This document shows positions 17,491-27,179 of a stretch of DNA of 64,000 nucleotides, piece after piece. The stretch comes from Winogradskyella wichelsiae (lineage in GTDB: Bacteria > Bacteroidota > Bacteroidia > Flavobacteriales > Flavobacteriaceae): assembly GCF_013403925.1 (NCBI RefSeq), contig NZ_JABFDJ010000002.1, positions 434,001-498,000 on the forward strand. The letters are read 5' to 3'. Both the position numbers and the translations under genes were made by a program. Within the stretch, counting starts at the first letter, position 1; each line of letters begins with the position of its first letter. The notes beneath the pieces were generated by a model. That model was not told where the DNA came from. It did not search any database and saw nothing but the letters and a program-made list of their open reading frames with translations.

Positions 17491-18505
17491 AATTTTCAAC
17501 TAAAGCATAATCTAAGGGGAGAGTATCACCAACACGTTGGTTACCCATATCTCCGCTAAAATATACGCCAACAATCGGTGTATAATTCCCAAAAGCATCT
17601 ACGTAAAACTCAGGAATTTTTAATTGAATTGCAGATTGATATTCTTTATCAAAAAGGATAGAAACTTTCTCTTTCAAAGTAATTTTTTTAAAATCTTGAT
17701 TTTCTGTAACCTCCTCTACAGTAAAAAAAGACCATTCATCTACTATAAATTTATCATGAAAAATCCAATAGCCTTGCTCCTTCAAATTCTTATTATAAAG
17801 TGATTTTATAAAGTGTTGTACAGAACCTTTATAGGCTTTATTTCTATGCTTTAAAGTTTTATTTTTAGTAGTATCTAAATCCTTATAAAAGGAGGTCCCA
17901 AAGTAAGTTACAGAATTTATTGTAAATTCTAAACCCGTAAGGTCTGCATACCTGAAAATGATTTCAAAATCCAACAAATCATATGTAATTTCATACTGCA
18001 ACTTTGTGTTTAAAACCTTAATTGGCAATGAAGTGCTTGCATATAATGCTTTATTATGTTTATCGTATTTTAATATTAAATCATCTTCATTTAATATTTT
18101 ACATGATCTGCCAAACTTAGAAGCTCCTAAAAACTCTTTTCTAAACAGTCTTAACTTCTGACGTCTCGTTAGTCCATCATCATAATTTAGGTAAACTTCA
18201 TCCAAAGCGTTATTTTCTTCAACGAGTTCTAATAAAACCTCATTACTATTTCTATAATCAGAAATTAAAACCTTCTCATAGCCTAAATAAGAAATAACTA
18301 AAACAGATTGTATGGCATCTGTATAAGAAATTGAAAATTCACCATCACTATTTGTAATCGTTCCAATAGTAGTATTATTAAAATAAACAGATACGGTCTC
18401 AATGGGTTGTTCAGTTATTTTATCAATAACACGACCGGTTAATGTTTGTGCAAAACACAAAAAAGGGAAAAATAAAGTAATTATGGTACTTTTACTTATC
18501 CTCAT
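17489..18505 (-). CDS. Exported CarboxypepD_reg-like domain protein
   Basis: The 338-aa protein has a signal peptide (MRISKSTIITLFFPFLCFAQ) and then a carboxypeptidase regulatory-like beta-sandwich at about residues 21-100 (LTGRVIDKITEQPIETVSVYFNNT, GEFSISY). The rest (about 110-338) is a mixed alpha/beta region, unrecognised, that recurs after this domain in Bacteroidota proteins. It is likely periplasmic or outer-membrane associated. Its start overlaps the end of the upstream acyltransferase gene by 14 bases, so it is translationally linked to that operon. Confidence 0.75.
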   Translation of the reverse strand: MRISKSTIITLFFPFLCFAQTLTGRVIDKITEQPIETVSVYFNNTTIGTITNSDGEFSISYTDAIQSVLVISYLGYEKVLISDYRNSNEVLLELVEENNALDEVYLNYDDGLTRRQKLRLFRKEFLGASKFGRSCKILNEDDLILKYDKHNKALYASTSLPIKVLNTKLQYEITYDLLDFEIIFRYADLTGLEFTINSVTYFGTSFYKDLDTTKNKTLKHRNKAYKGSVQHFIKSLYNKNLKEQGYWIFHDKFIVDEWSFFTVEEVTENQDFKKITLKEKVSILFDKEYQSAIQLKIPEFYVDAFGNYTPIVGVYFSGDMGNQRVGDTLPLDYALVEN

Positions 18506-20324
18506 TACTATCCATAAATTTTCGCTCTAGCTCTGCCTGAAATTCTTCCATCACAGGTCTTACCGTACTATCAGGTAAATCGGCTATTTTTATATACATC
18601 AACCCATCAACAGCATTATTAAATAACGGATCTACGTTAAACGCAACAAGTCTAGCATTTTGTTTAATATATTTCTTAAGCAAAACTGGCAAACGTAAAG
18701 CACCTGGCTCTACTTCATCAATAATCTTATCAAATTTATTTAAATCAGCCTCTGTTTCATCGAAAACAAATTCTTTATCAGCATCCTTCAACTTAACCTT
18801 AAATTCTTTTTTAGGATGTACGTATTGAGCTACGTAAGGATCGTAGTAATGAGATTTCATAAACTCAATCATCAAACTCTTAGAAAAGTTAGAAAACTGG
18901 TTACTAATACTTACACCACCAATTAAATATTTGTGCTCAGGAAAACGTAAAGTAATATGTACAATACCTTTCCAAAGCAAAAATAAAGGCATTGGTTTTT
19001 GTTGGTATTCTTTAATGATAAATGCACGTCCCATTTCAATGGATTGACTCATCATTTTATGCAGTTCGGGTTCAAAACGAAATAAATCTTGAAGGTAAAA
19101 CCCATCAATACCAAAACGCTTGTAGATTTTAGATCCTAAGCCCATTCTATACGCTCCAGCAATAAGATTTTGTTCATTATCCCAAAGAAACATCTGATGA
19201 TAATACGTATCAAACTTATCTAAATCAATGGCTTCGTTCGTTCCTTCGCCTACTTCTCTAAAAGTAATTTCTCGTAAACGTCCAATTTCCCTTAAAATAT
19301 TAGGAATGTCTTTAGGTGATGCTAAAAACACTTCGTAATTTTTACTCATTAAAAGCCTACTATCATTCACTCTAAGTTTATCTACCTCAGCAATCATTAC
19401 TTTAGGTTCAATAGGCGTCACAATACGTTTAGGCATTTTAGCCACTTTTAATTGCGATTGAATGTTATCTAAAATCTTAGGTTTATCTTCAAAAGTTTTA
19501 GACAGCATATACGTTTTTCGTCTTAAAAATTCTGAAAATTCTGGAAGCGTTGGGTGTTCTTTTTGATCTTTTAAAGAAATCGGTTTCCCTATTCTAACTT
19601 TAATAACACGACGTTTTTGCGATAAGACTTCAGAAGGCAATTTTGCTGTCCTTAACGTATCACTTATTTTAGAAAGACGGTAAAACAAGCGGCTATTTTT
19701 AGCATGAAAATAAATAGGAACTACAGGAACTTGTGCTTTCTGAATTAACTTCATTGCAGAAACCTCCCATTCTTTGTCTACAACTAATTTTCCATCTCTA
19801 TAAGTTGAAACTTCACCTGCAGGAAATATACCTAACGGATGCCCTTCTCTTAAATGTAAAATTGCATTTTTAAAACCCGCAATACTGCTTTTAACATCCT
19901 TGCGATCCTCAAAAGGATTTACAGGCATAATATATGGTTTTAAAGGCTCTATACGATGTAATAAAAAGTTAGCAATAATTTTGAAATCACTTCGCTGTTC
20001 TATCATTAATTTTAATAATAAAATTCCATCAATACCACCAAGTGGATGGTTAGAGATTGTAATGTAAGGTCCCTCTTTTGGGAGCCTTTTCATATCCTCT
20101 TCTGGAATTTCAAACTTAATTTGAAATTCATCTAAAATAGCATCTAAAAAAGCTCCATCACTAAGGTGCTTATTCCGCATGTAAAACTTATTTATGGTAG
20201 ATATTTTTAGGACTTTCATCAATACCCAACCACAAAAAGTTCCTAAAAACCCATATTTATCAACGTGAATTGCTTTAGCGACTTCTTTTGCCGTAACTAA
20301 TCCACTATCTGATGATTTCCCCAT
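18492..20324 (-). CDS. Two-domain acyltransferase: PlsC-like plus hemolysin-type GNAT (OlsF-like)
   Basis: The N-terminal part (about residues 70-260) is a lysophospholipid acyltransferase, with NHPLGGID at about 91-98 and FPAGEVS at about 168-174. The C-terminal part (about 325-560) is a GNAT-like domain of the hemolysin/Acetyltransf_5 type (LREITFREVGEGT, DLDKFDTYYHQMFLWD, MGRAFI, GGVSIS). This order matches OlsF, shown in Flavobacterium johnsoniae and Serratia to make ornithine lipids by sequential N- and O-acylation. The product amino acid here (ornithine, glycine or other) is not certain. It lies in an operon with aspartate kinase and a GNAT. Confidence 0.8.
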   Translation of the reverse strand: MGKSSDSGLVTAKEVAKAIHVDKYGFLGTFCGWVLMKVLKISTINKFYMRNKHLSDGAFLDAILDEFQIKFEIPEEDMKRLPKEGPYITISNHPLGGIDGILLLKLMIEQRSDFKIIANFLLHRIEPLKPYIMPVNPFEDRKDVKSSIAGFKNAILHLREGHPLGIFPAGEVSTYRDGKLVVDKEWEVSAMKLIQKAQVPVVPIYFHAKNSRLFYRLSKISDTLRTAKLPSEVLSQKRRVIKVRIGKPISLKDQKEHPTLPEFSEFLRRKTYMLSKTFEDKPKILDNIQSQLKVAKMPKRIVTPIEPKVMIAEVDKLRVNDSRLLMSKNYEVFLASPKDIPNILREIGRLREITFREVGEGTNEAIDLDKFDTYYHQMFLWDNEQNLIAGAYRMGLGSKIYKRFGIDGFYLQDLFRFEPELHKMMSQSIEMGRAFIIKEYQQKPMPLFLLWKGIVHITLRFPEHKYLIGGVSISNQFSNFSKSLMIEFMKSHYYDPYVAQYVHPKKEFKVKLKDADKEFVFDETEADLNKFDKIIDEVEPGALRLPVLLKKYIKQNARLVAFNVDPLFNNAVDGLMYIKIADLPDSTVRPVMEEFQAELERKFMDSNEDK

Positions 20325-20345
20325 AAAAACAAATGTAACAACTAT

Positions 20346-21596
20346 TTATTTAGTAACAATTTGAACTGTCCCTTGCGCTAACTGTTTTAATAAAACAGTT
20401 TTATCCTTTTCTAGTTCATTAACAACAATTTCATTATAATGCCTTATAGTGTAGAGATTTACATTATTATGACAAGTAACTTTGAATTTAGCTTTTAAAT
20501 GCTGAAGTAATTTCTCTAGATTATCATATAAATTTTCAATGCAAACAGAAAAGCTAATGGCCGAATTCTGAATAACATGAACTTTCATTTTATACAAGTG
20601 TAATAAGCTAAAAATATCACTTATATTATCTTCCATAATGTACGAAAAATCTAAGGAAGACAATGATATTAAAGTTTGATTTTTCTTTACAATAAAACAC
20701 GGAATTTCCGGATCTAAAGTCTCTCCTTTGCTAACACAAGTACCAGCTCCTTTAGCATTTAAAAACGATTTTACATATAACGGAATTTCCTTTCTTTGTA
20801 AAGGTTGTAGCGTTTTGGGATGAATTACAGATGCGCCATAAAACGCTAACTCAATAGCCTCTCTATAAGATATTTGATGTATTAATTGTGCATTTTCAAA
20901 ATAACGTGGATCTGCATTTAATACACCAGGTACATCTTTCCAAATGGTAACACTATTAGCGTTTAAACAATAAGCGAAAATCGCAGCAGTATAATCGCTA
21001 CCTTCTCTACCCAATGTCGTTGTAAAATTGTTAGCATCACTTCCTAAAAAACCTTGTGTAATATTTAAAACAGAAGTATCCAAGTGAGATGAAATATTAC
21101 TTTGTGTAGCTTCCCAATTAACATTAGAATGTCTATAGTAATTATCCGTTTTTATAAACTCTCTTACATCAATCCAATTATTATTTAAACCAATTTCATT
21201 GAGGTAATGACTAACAATTGTTGTTGAAATTAACTCACCATAACCAATAATCTGATCATAAACATAATTGTAATCTGGTGACTTATTACTTTTAAAAAAG
21301 GCATTTAATTCATCAAAAAGTATTTTAACGGCAACAAATACCTGATGACGATTGGTCTCAAATAAATCTAATAAAATATCATCGTGATACTTAATAACAT
21401 CATGAATGGCATTAGGCAATTCAGGTTTATTATCAAAATAACATTCAATAACCATTTCCATTTTATTAGTTGTTTTCCCCATTGCAGAAATCACAACTAA
21501 CGTATTATCATAACCTGTAGTTTCTAAAACCTTTGCTAGGTTTTTTATGCCATCTGCATCCTTAACAGAAGCTCCACCAAACTTAAAAATTTGCAT
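20346..21596 (-). CDS. Aspartate kinase
   Basis: Aspartate kinase phosphorylates L-aspartate at the start of the lysine, threonine and methionine branch. The 416-aa sequence has KFGGASV at residues 4-10, VVISAMGKTTN, the catalytic-domain TTLGREGSDYTAA (about 213-225) and WKDVPGVLNADPR, followed by two C-terminal regulatory (ACT-type) segments. It is a single-function enzyme with no fused homoserine dehydrogenase. Its start shares one base with the stop of the upstream GNAT gene (21596), and the OlsF-like gene follows after 21 bases. The position in a lipid-related operon is unusual and may be only a transcription unit. Confidence 0.93.
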   Translation of the reverse strand: MQIFKFGGASVKDADGIKNLAKVLETTGYDNTLVVISAMGKTTNKMEMVIECYFDNKPELPNAIHDVIKYHDDILLDLFETNRHQVFVAVKILFDELNAFFKSNKSPDYNYVYDQIIGYGELISTTIVSHYLNEIGLNNNWIDVREFIKTDNYYRHSNVNWEATQSNISSHLDTSVLNITQGFLGSDANNFTTTLGREGSDYTAAIFAYCLNANSVTIWKDVPGVLNADPRYFENAQLIHQISYREAIELAFYGASVIHPKTLQPLQRKEIPLYVKSFLNAKGAGTCVSKGETLDPEIPCFIVKKNQTLISLSSLDFSYIMEDNISDIFSLLHLYKMKVHVIQNSAISFSVCIENLYDNLEKLLQHLKAKFKVTCHNNVNLYTIRHYNEIVVNELEKDKTVLLKQLAQGTVQIVTK

Positions 21597-22072
21597 TATA
21601 ATTGATCTAAATAATTCTTAATTCCGTTTTCATCTAAATGCACCACATCCCAATCTCGTTTTACATCTGCACCTTTGCTTTCGTAGAATTTTATGGCAGG
21701 TTCGTTCCAATCCAAAACGTCCCAACTTACACGTTTTACACCGAGCTTTTTTGCTTGTTTTACAACGGAATTTAAAAGTAGGGTTCCTAAACCATTACCT
21801 CTACATTTCTCACTTACAATAAGGTCTTCTAAATGCAGTATTACGCCTTTCCATGTAGAATATCTTGGATAAACTAATGCAATACCTTCAACATTGTTTT
21901 CAACTTCAACAACAAAACAAGTGAATTTTGGGTCTATCCCAAACCCATCTTGCTCTAAATCAGACAATGTAATTTCTACTGCATCTGCTTCTTTTTCAAA
22001 AGTTGCCAACTCATGTATAAGTTCTAAAACTCTTGGCATATCTTGTACTACTGCTAATCTTGGTTGTTCCAT
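21596..22072 (-). CDS. GNAT family N-acetyltransferase
   Basis: A 158-aa acetyltransferase. The acetyl-CoA loop is in LEDLIVSEKCRGNGLGTLLL (R/QxxGxG/A type) and WDVLDWNEPAIKFYESKGA gives the typical C-terminal strand and helix. It resembles diamine/aminoglycoside-type GNATs, with no clear substrate. It is the first gene of the minus-strand operon leading to aspartate kinase, with which it shares one base. Confidence 0.9.
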   Translation of the reverse strand: MEQPRLAVVQDMPRVLELIHELATFEKEADAVEITLSDLEQDGFGIDPKFTCFVVEVENNVEGIALVYPRYSTWKGVILHLEDLIVSEKCRGNGLGTLLLNSVVKQAKKLGVKRVSWDVLDWNEPAIKFYESKGADVKRDWDVVHLDENGIKNYLDQL

Positions 22073-22089
22073 TTTACAAATAAAAACTT

Positions 22090-22121
22090 CAAAGATAATC
22101 TAAACTCGCTTTACAAAACAA
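22090..22121 (-). promoter_or_regulatory. Promoter for the GNAT / aspartate kinase / acyltransferase operon
   Basis: On the minus strand TATCTTTG (22097-22090) fits TAnnTTTG, and TTG triplets stand 16 and 21 bases upstream (22116-22114 and 22121-22119). It lies just before the ATG at 22072, leaving a leader of roughly ten bases. Confidence 0.55.
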
Positions 22122-22197
22122 TTTTTTTAGACAACGAAAACGATATAGTTTGTTAAAAAGCACGATATTTGTGAGGTATTAATCAATATCATACTTC

Positions 22198-23214
22198 ATG
22201 TCTAAACCAAATCAAACCTTAGGGGAATTTATAATTGAAAATCAAACCGCTTTTAAATACACTTCTGGTGAACTTTCTCGTCTTCTAAACTCTATTCGTT
22301 TAGCTGCTAAAGTTGTAAATCATGAAGTTAACAAAGCTGGTTTAGTAGATATTATTGGCAATGCTGGCGAAACTAATATTCAAGGTGAAGATCAACAAAA
22401 ACTAGATGTTTACGCTAATGATAAATTTATTCAAACCTTAACTAAACGAAACATTGTTTGTGGTATTGCAAGTGAAGAAGAGGATGATTTTATTGCAATT
22501 AATAGTCAAGATGAAAACAATCAGAATAAATATGTTGTTTTAATAGATCCGTTAGATGGTTCATCTAACATTGATGTAAATGTTTCTGTAGGAACCATAT
22601 TTTCAATTTACAGACGTGTAACACCTATTGGAACACCAGTAAAAATTGAAGATTTCTTACAAAAAGGAAGCGCACAAGTTGCTGCTGGTTATGTAGTATA
22701 CGGCACCTCAACAATGCTAGTCTATACTACAGGACATGGTGTTAATGGTTTTACATTAAATCCTGCAATTGGATCGTATTATTTATCACATCCTGATATG
22801 AAATTTCCTGAAGACGGAAATATCTACTCTGTAAATGAAGGTAATTACTCACACTTTCCAATCGGTATAAAAAAGTATATAAAATATTGCCAGGAAGAAG
22901 AAGGAGATAGACCCTATACTAGTCGTTATATCGGATCTTTAGTTTCTGATTTTCATAGAAACATGATTAAAGGTGGTATATACATGTATCCTAAAAGTTC
23001 TAAAAACCCTAACGGAAAACTACGTTTGTTATACGAATGTAACCCTATGGCGTTTTTAGCAGAACAAGCAAACGGAAAAGCTAGCGATGGTTACACACGT
23101 ATTATGGATATAGAACCTTCTGAATTGCATGAACGTGCACCATTTATTTGCGGAAGTAAAAATATGGTAGAAAAAGCTGAAGAGTTTATGCGTAATGCTG
23201 ATAGCGAATTTTAA
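22198..23214 (+). CDS. fbp: Fructose-1,6-bisphosphatase class 1
   Basis: FBPase hydrolyses fructose-1,6-bisphosphate to fructose-6-phosphate, a committed step of gluconeogenesis. The 338-aa class 1 protein shows [18 protein letters not shown], and the metal-binding [23 protein letters not shown] (about residues 116-139), then [12 protein letters not shown] and [24 protein letters not shown] [20 protein letters not shown]. All key residues are present. It stands alone and ends in a strong terminator. Confidence 0.97.
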   Translation: MSKPNQTLGEFIIENQTAFKYTSGELSRLLNSIRLAAKVVNHEVNKAGLVDIIGNAGETNIQGEDQQKLDVYANDKFIQTLTKRNIVCGIASEEEDDFIAINSQDENNQNKYVVLIDPLDGSSNIDVNVSVGTIFSIYRRVTPIGTPVKIEDFLQKGSAQVAAGYVVYGTSTMLVYTTGHGVNGFTLNPAIGSYYLSHPDMKFPEDGNIYSVNEGNYSHFPIGIKKYIKYCQEEEGDRPYTSRYIGSLVSDFHRNMIKGGIYMYPKSSKNPNGKLRLLYECNPMAFLAEQANGKASDGYTRIMDIEPSELHERAPFICGSKNMVEKAEEFMRNADSEF

Positions 23215-23240
23215 ATAGAATTTAATTTAGATTCATAAAA

Positions 23241-23272
23241 AAAAGCAACCTAATTAATTAGGTTGCTTTTTT
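23241..23272. terminator. Bidirectional intrinsic terminator between fbp and the TerB-like gene
   Basis: Perfect 13-bp stem aaaagcaacctaa / ttaggttgctttt with a 4-base loop and a T-run on both strands, between convergent genes. Confidence 0.85.
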
Positions 23273-23296
23273 GTTTTATAGAACATTAGTAAATAA

Positions 23297-23728
23297 CTAT
23301 CTGTTCATATTTTTCATTTCGGTAGTAAAAGTATCAGCATCTACTTTATCATGAGCAAGTGCTAAAGCCTTATCTGCAATATATCTTACATTTTGCGCAT
23401 GAAATCCTAAACCAACACATAACTTTTCTAATAACCAATGTTGATTTGGCCCTTCAATATCATCAATCCAAACCATACGTGCTAAATCATATAAACGCTC
23501 TAAACGTTGATCATAAGATGTTGGTGGGTTAATTGGGTGACTTTTATAATCTTTAAGTATTTCTTCGTACTCGTCAGCTGATATATCTAAGCGTGTTGCT
23601 AGCCGATCGAGAAATGCTTTTTCTTTATCGGTAATAATACCATCACTCTGTGCTACTCTAACAATTGCAGCAAAATGGTCTTCGTTACGTTTTTTAAATC
23701 CGCTATCGAATAAATCTGAAAATGACAT
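23297..23728 (-). CDS. TerB-like (tellurite-resistance TerB / DUF533-type) protein
   Basis: A 143-aa all-helical protein. It contains ADGIIT-like AQSDGIITDKEKAFLDRLA, the acidic helix-loop signature of TerB family proteins, and a second half with YDLARMVWIDDIEGPNQHWLLEKLCVGLGF. TerB domains bind divalent metals through such acidic clusters. No other ter genes are present, so tellurite resistance should not be inferred. It is divergent from mfd. Confidence 0.8.
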   Translation of the reverse strand: MSFSDLFDSGFKKRNEDHFAAIVRVAQSDGIITDKEKAFLDRLATRLDISADEYEEILKDYKSHPINPPTSYDQRLERLYDLARMVWIDDIEGPNQHWLLEKLCVGLGFHAQNVRYIADKALALAHDKVDADTFTTEMKNMNR

Positions 23729-23771
23729 ATTTTTTATTGTTATTTAAATTCTCTTATTATTAATTAATGAA

Positions 23772-23779
23772 CAAATATA
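23772..23779 (-). promoter_or_regulatory. -7 box for the TerB-like gene
   Basis: TATATTTG on the minus strand is an exact TAnnTTTG match 43 bases before the ATG at 23728. No TTG stands at the right distance upstream. Confidence 0.4.
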
Positions 23780-23803
23780 ATTCTATTCACATAATTATCA
23801 GTA

Positions 23804-23830
23804 TTGGGCACTTCAAAAATTTTATATTTG
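23804..23830 (+). promoter_or_regulatory. Promoter of mfd
   Basis: TTG (23804-23806), 16 bases, then TATATTTG (23823-23830). The TTG start of mfd follows at 23850, so the predicted leader is only around a dozen bases. Confidence 0.6.
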
Positions 23831-23849
23831 CATAATCAAACAAAGAAAC

Positions 23850-26800
23850 TTGAGTAAAGTATCTATCTCCCAAACATTCGCACAGACTTTGCAACTGCAA
23901 AATCTGCAGACTACTATTGCCAAAAGCGATACAAAAACACATTTAAAAGGTCTTTTAGGATCTTCTTTTTCCATTGTTGTTTCAGAAATTTTTAAAACAG
24001 CAGATAAACCATTTTTATTGGTTTTTGATGACAAAGAAGAAGCAGCCTACTATCTTAATGATTTAGAGCAACTCATTAATGCCAAAGATGTCATGTTCTA
24101 TCCTGGCAGTTATCGTAGACCGTATCAAATTGAAGAAACTAATAACGCAAATGTATTATTACGTGCAGAGGTTTTAAACCGTATTAATTCTCGTAAAAAA
24201 CCATGTGTTATAGTAACTTATTCTGATGCGCTTTTTGAAAAAGTGGTTACTAAAAAAGAACTTGAGAAAAACACTTTAAAAATTGCTGTAGGTAACGATC
24301 TTAGCATCGATTTTGTAAACGAAGTTTTATTTGAATACAAATTTAAACGTGTAGATTTTGTTACAGAACCAGGTGATTTCTCGGTAAGAGGAGGTATTGT
24401 AGACGTGTTTTCGTTTTCTAACGATGAACCTTACCGTATTGAGTTTTTTGGAGATGAAGTTGATAGTATTAGAACTTTTGACGTAGAAACACAACTCTCT
24501 ACAGAACGCATTAAAAAAGTAAGTATAATACCTAATGTAGCCAATAAACTCATCGCTGAACAGCGTGAAAGTTTTTTAAAATACATTGCTAAAAATACGG
24601 TTATATTTACTAAAAACACATCTTTAATATTTTCTAGAATTGATGATTTTTATGCAAAAGCAGAAGATGCTTTTAAAAATATATCAAGCGAGATAAAGCA
24701 TGCTACACCTGAACAATTGTTTTGTAATTCTGAATTATTAAAACGACAGTTTTTAGAATATGCTCTGATTGAATTTGGAACCGATGCCGTATTTGCAAAA
24801 CAACTTATCGCCTTTTATACCACACCACAACCAGCATTTAATAAACAATTCAATCTATTAATTAAAGATTTAAACGAAAACCATGCTAATGGTATTACCA
24901 ACTATATTTCCTGTGTAAGCGAGCAGCAAGCCAAACGTTTTCATGATATTTTTGATGATGCAGAACAAGAGGTTCATTATAAAACAGTAGTCCTTTCTCT
25001 ATACCAAGGTTTTGTAGACACAGAACATAATATTGCCATATATACAGATCATCAAATTTTCGATCGTTATCATAAATTTCATCTTAAAAATGGTTACGCC
25101 AAAAAGCAAGCCATAACCTTAAAAGAACTTACAAATCTAGAAATTGGTGATTACGTTACTCACATAGATCATGGTATTGGAAAATTTGGAGGCCTTCAAA
25201 AAATAGATGTAGAAGGCAAAAAGCAAGAGGCTATAAAATTAGTTTATGGTGAGCGCGATATATTATACCTCAGTATTCACTCGCTTCATAAAATCACAAA
25301 GTTTAACGGTAAGGATGGTAAACCACCAACCGTTTACAAATTAGGAAGTAAAGCTTGGACAACATTAAAACAAAAAACAAAGTCTAGAGTTAAAGAAATT
25401 GCTTTCAATCTTATAAAGTTATACGCTAAACGAAAGCTTAAAAAAGGTTTTCAGTATGAACCCGACAGTCACATGCAATTAGAACTGGAGGCTTCTTTTG
25501 TATACGAGGACACACCAGATCAAATCACTTCAACTGCAGATATTAAAGCAGACATGGAAAGTGAGCGTCCAATGGATCGACTTATCTGTGGAGATGTTGG
25601 TTTTGGAAAAACAGAAGTTGCTATAAGAGCCGCCTTTAAAGCGGTAGATAATGGCAAACAAGTTGCTGTTTTAGTACCAACTACAATACTTGCATACCAA
25701 CATGCTCGAACCTTTAAAGAGCGTTTAAAAGATTTTCCTGTAACGGTAGATTACCTTAATCGATTTAGAACCGCTAAAGAAAAGCGCGAAACATTAGAAG
25801 GCTTAGAAAAAGGTAACATCGATATTATTATTGGTACTCATCAATTGGCTAGCAAAAACGTAAAATTTAAAGATTTAGGTCTATTAATTGTTGACGAAGA
25901 ACAAAAATTCGGAGTAGCCGTAAAAGAAAAACTAAAAACTATTAAAGAAAACGTAGACGTATTAACCTTAACAGCAACGCCTATACCTAGAACACTTCAA
26001 TTTAGCTTAATGGCTGCACGAGATTTATCTGTTATTAACACAGCACCACCAAATAGGTACCCTATTGAAAGTCATGTAATCCGTTTTAGTGAGGAAACTA
26101 TTAGAGATGCCGTGAGTTATGAAATTGAACGTGGCGGACAAGTCTTTTTTATTCATAATCGTATTGAAAATATTAAGGAAGTTGCTGGCATGATTCAGCG
26201 TTTGGTACCAGATGCTAAAATTGGAATTGGCCACGGACAGCTTGATGGAAAAAAACTAGAAAGTCTTATGTTGGCTTTTATGAATGGTGAGTTTGATGTT
26301 TTGGTAAGCACCACTATTATTGAAAGTGGTTTAGATGTACCAAATGCTAATACTATTTTTATCAATAATGCCAATAACTTTGGTCTAAGTGATTTGCACC
26401 AAATGCGTGGACGTGTAGGGAGAAGTAATAAAAAAGCATTCTGTTATTTTATTACACCTGAACATTCTGCAATGACATCTGATGCAAGAAAACGTATATC
26501 GGCTTTAGAGCAATTTACAGAATTAGGTAGCGGATTTAATATTGCTATGAAAGATTTAGAAATTCGTGGAGCTGGAGATCTATTAGGAGGAGAGCAAAGT
26601 GGGTTTATTACAGATATAGGTTTTGATACTTATCAAAAGATTTTAAATGAAGCCATAGAAGAATTAAAAGAAACAGAGTTTTCAGATCTATATAAAGACG
26701 ATGGTAAGCCTAAAAATTACGTTAAAGATATGACCATCGATACGGATTTTGAATTGTTATTTCCAGATGATTATATAAATAATATTACCGAACGTCTTAA

Positions 26801-27179
26801 TCTTTACACTAAACTAAACGGTATTAAAACAGAAGAAGAACTCGCTAAGTTTGAAGCCGATATTATTGACCGTTTTGGAGAGTTGCCTACTCAAGTTTCG
26901 GACTTATTAGATAGTGTACGCTTAAAATGGATAGCCATAAAAATGGGAATTGAAAAACTAATCATGAAACAGAATAAAATGATTGGTTATTTCATACAAG
27001 ATCAGCAAAGTAATTTTTATCAGAGTCCAGATTTCTCTAGAGTAATGCAATTTGTTCAAACAAATGCCGGAAAATGTACCATTAAAGAAAAACAAACTCG
27101 AAAAGGATTACGCTTGCTCATTACCTTCGATAAAATTAAAAATACAAAGCAAGCACTTATGGCATTAAAGGATATATAA
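23850..27179 (+). CDS. mfd: Transcription-repair coupling factor Mfd
   Basis: Mfd displaces stalled RNA polymerase and recruits the UvrABC repair machinery. The 1109-aa protein has the UvrB-homology region (YPGSYRRPYQIEE, FSVRGGIVDVFSF), a CarD-like RNA-polymerase-interacting module (about residues 430-500, GDYVTHIDHGIGKFGGLQ) and a RecG-type translocase with Walker A GDVGFGKTEVA (about 580-590) and Walker B VDEEQKFGV (about 678-686). TATPIPRTL and the QMRGRVGRS motif follow, then the C-terminal D7 domain. Translation starts at TTG 23850, supported by a promoter just upstream. It shares one base with the next gene (TAATG). Confidence 0.97.
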   Translation: MSKVSISQTFAQTLQLQNLQTTIAKSDTKTHLKGLLGSSFSIVVSEIFKTADKPFLLVFDDKEEAAYYLNDLEQLINAKDVMFYPGSYRRPYQIEETNNANVLLRAEVLNRINSRKKPCVIVTYSDALFEKVVTKKELEKNTLKIAVGNDLSIDFVNEVLFEYKFKRVDFVTEPGDFSVRGGIVDVFSFSNDEPYRIEFFGDEVDSIRTFDVETQLSTERIKKVSIIPNVANKLIAEQRESFLKYIAKNTVIFTKNTSLIFSRIDDFYAKAEDAFKNISSEIKHATPEQLFCNSELLKRQFLEYALIEFGTDAVFAKQLIAFYTTPQPAFNKQFNLLIKDLNENHANGITNYISCVSEQQAKRFHDIFDDAEQEVHYKTVVLSLYQGFVDTEHNIAIYTDHQIFDRYHKFHLKNGYAKKQAITLKELTNLEIGDYVTHIDHGIGKFGGLQKIDVEGKKQEAIKLVYGERDILYLSIHSLHKITKFNGKDGKPPTVYKLGSKAWTTLKQKTKSRVKEIAFNLIKLYAKRKLKKGFQYEPDSHMQLELEASFVYEDTPDQITSTADIKADMESERPMDRLICGDVGFGKTEVAIRAAFKAVDNGKQVAVLVPTTILAYQHARTFKERLKDFPVTVDYLNRFRTAKEKRETLEGLEKGNIDIIIGTHQLASKNVKFKDLGLLIVDEEQKFGVAVKEKLKTIKENVDVLTLTATPIPRTLQFSLMAARDLSVINTAPPNRYPIESHVIRFSEETIRDAVSYEIERGGQVFFIHNRIENIKEVAGMIQRLVPDAKIGIGHGQLDGKKLESLMLAFMNGEFDVLVSTTIIESGLDVPNANTIFINNANNFGLSDLHQMRGRVGRSNKKAFCYFITPEHSAMTSDARKRISALEQFTELGSGFNIAMKDLEIRGAGDLLGGEQSGFITDIGFDTYQKILNEAIEELKETEFSDLYKDDGKPKNYVKDMTIDTDFELLFPDDYINNITERLNLYTKLNGIKTEEELAKFEADIIDRFGELPTQVSDLLDSVRLKWIAIKMGIEKLIMKQNKMIGYFIQDQQSNFYQSPDFSRVMQFVQTNAGKCTIKEKQTRKGLRLLITFDKIKNTKQALMALKDI

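Noticed and set aside
23297..23728. Tellurite resistance locus
   Set aside because: Only a TerB-like protein is present; terA, terC, terD or terE are not nearby.
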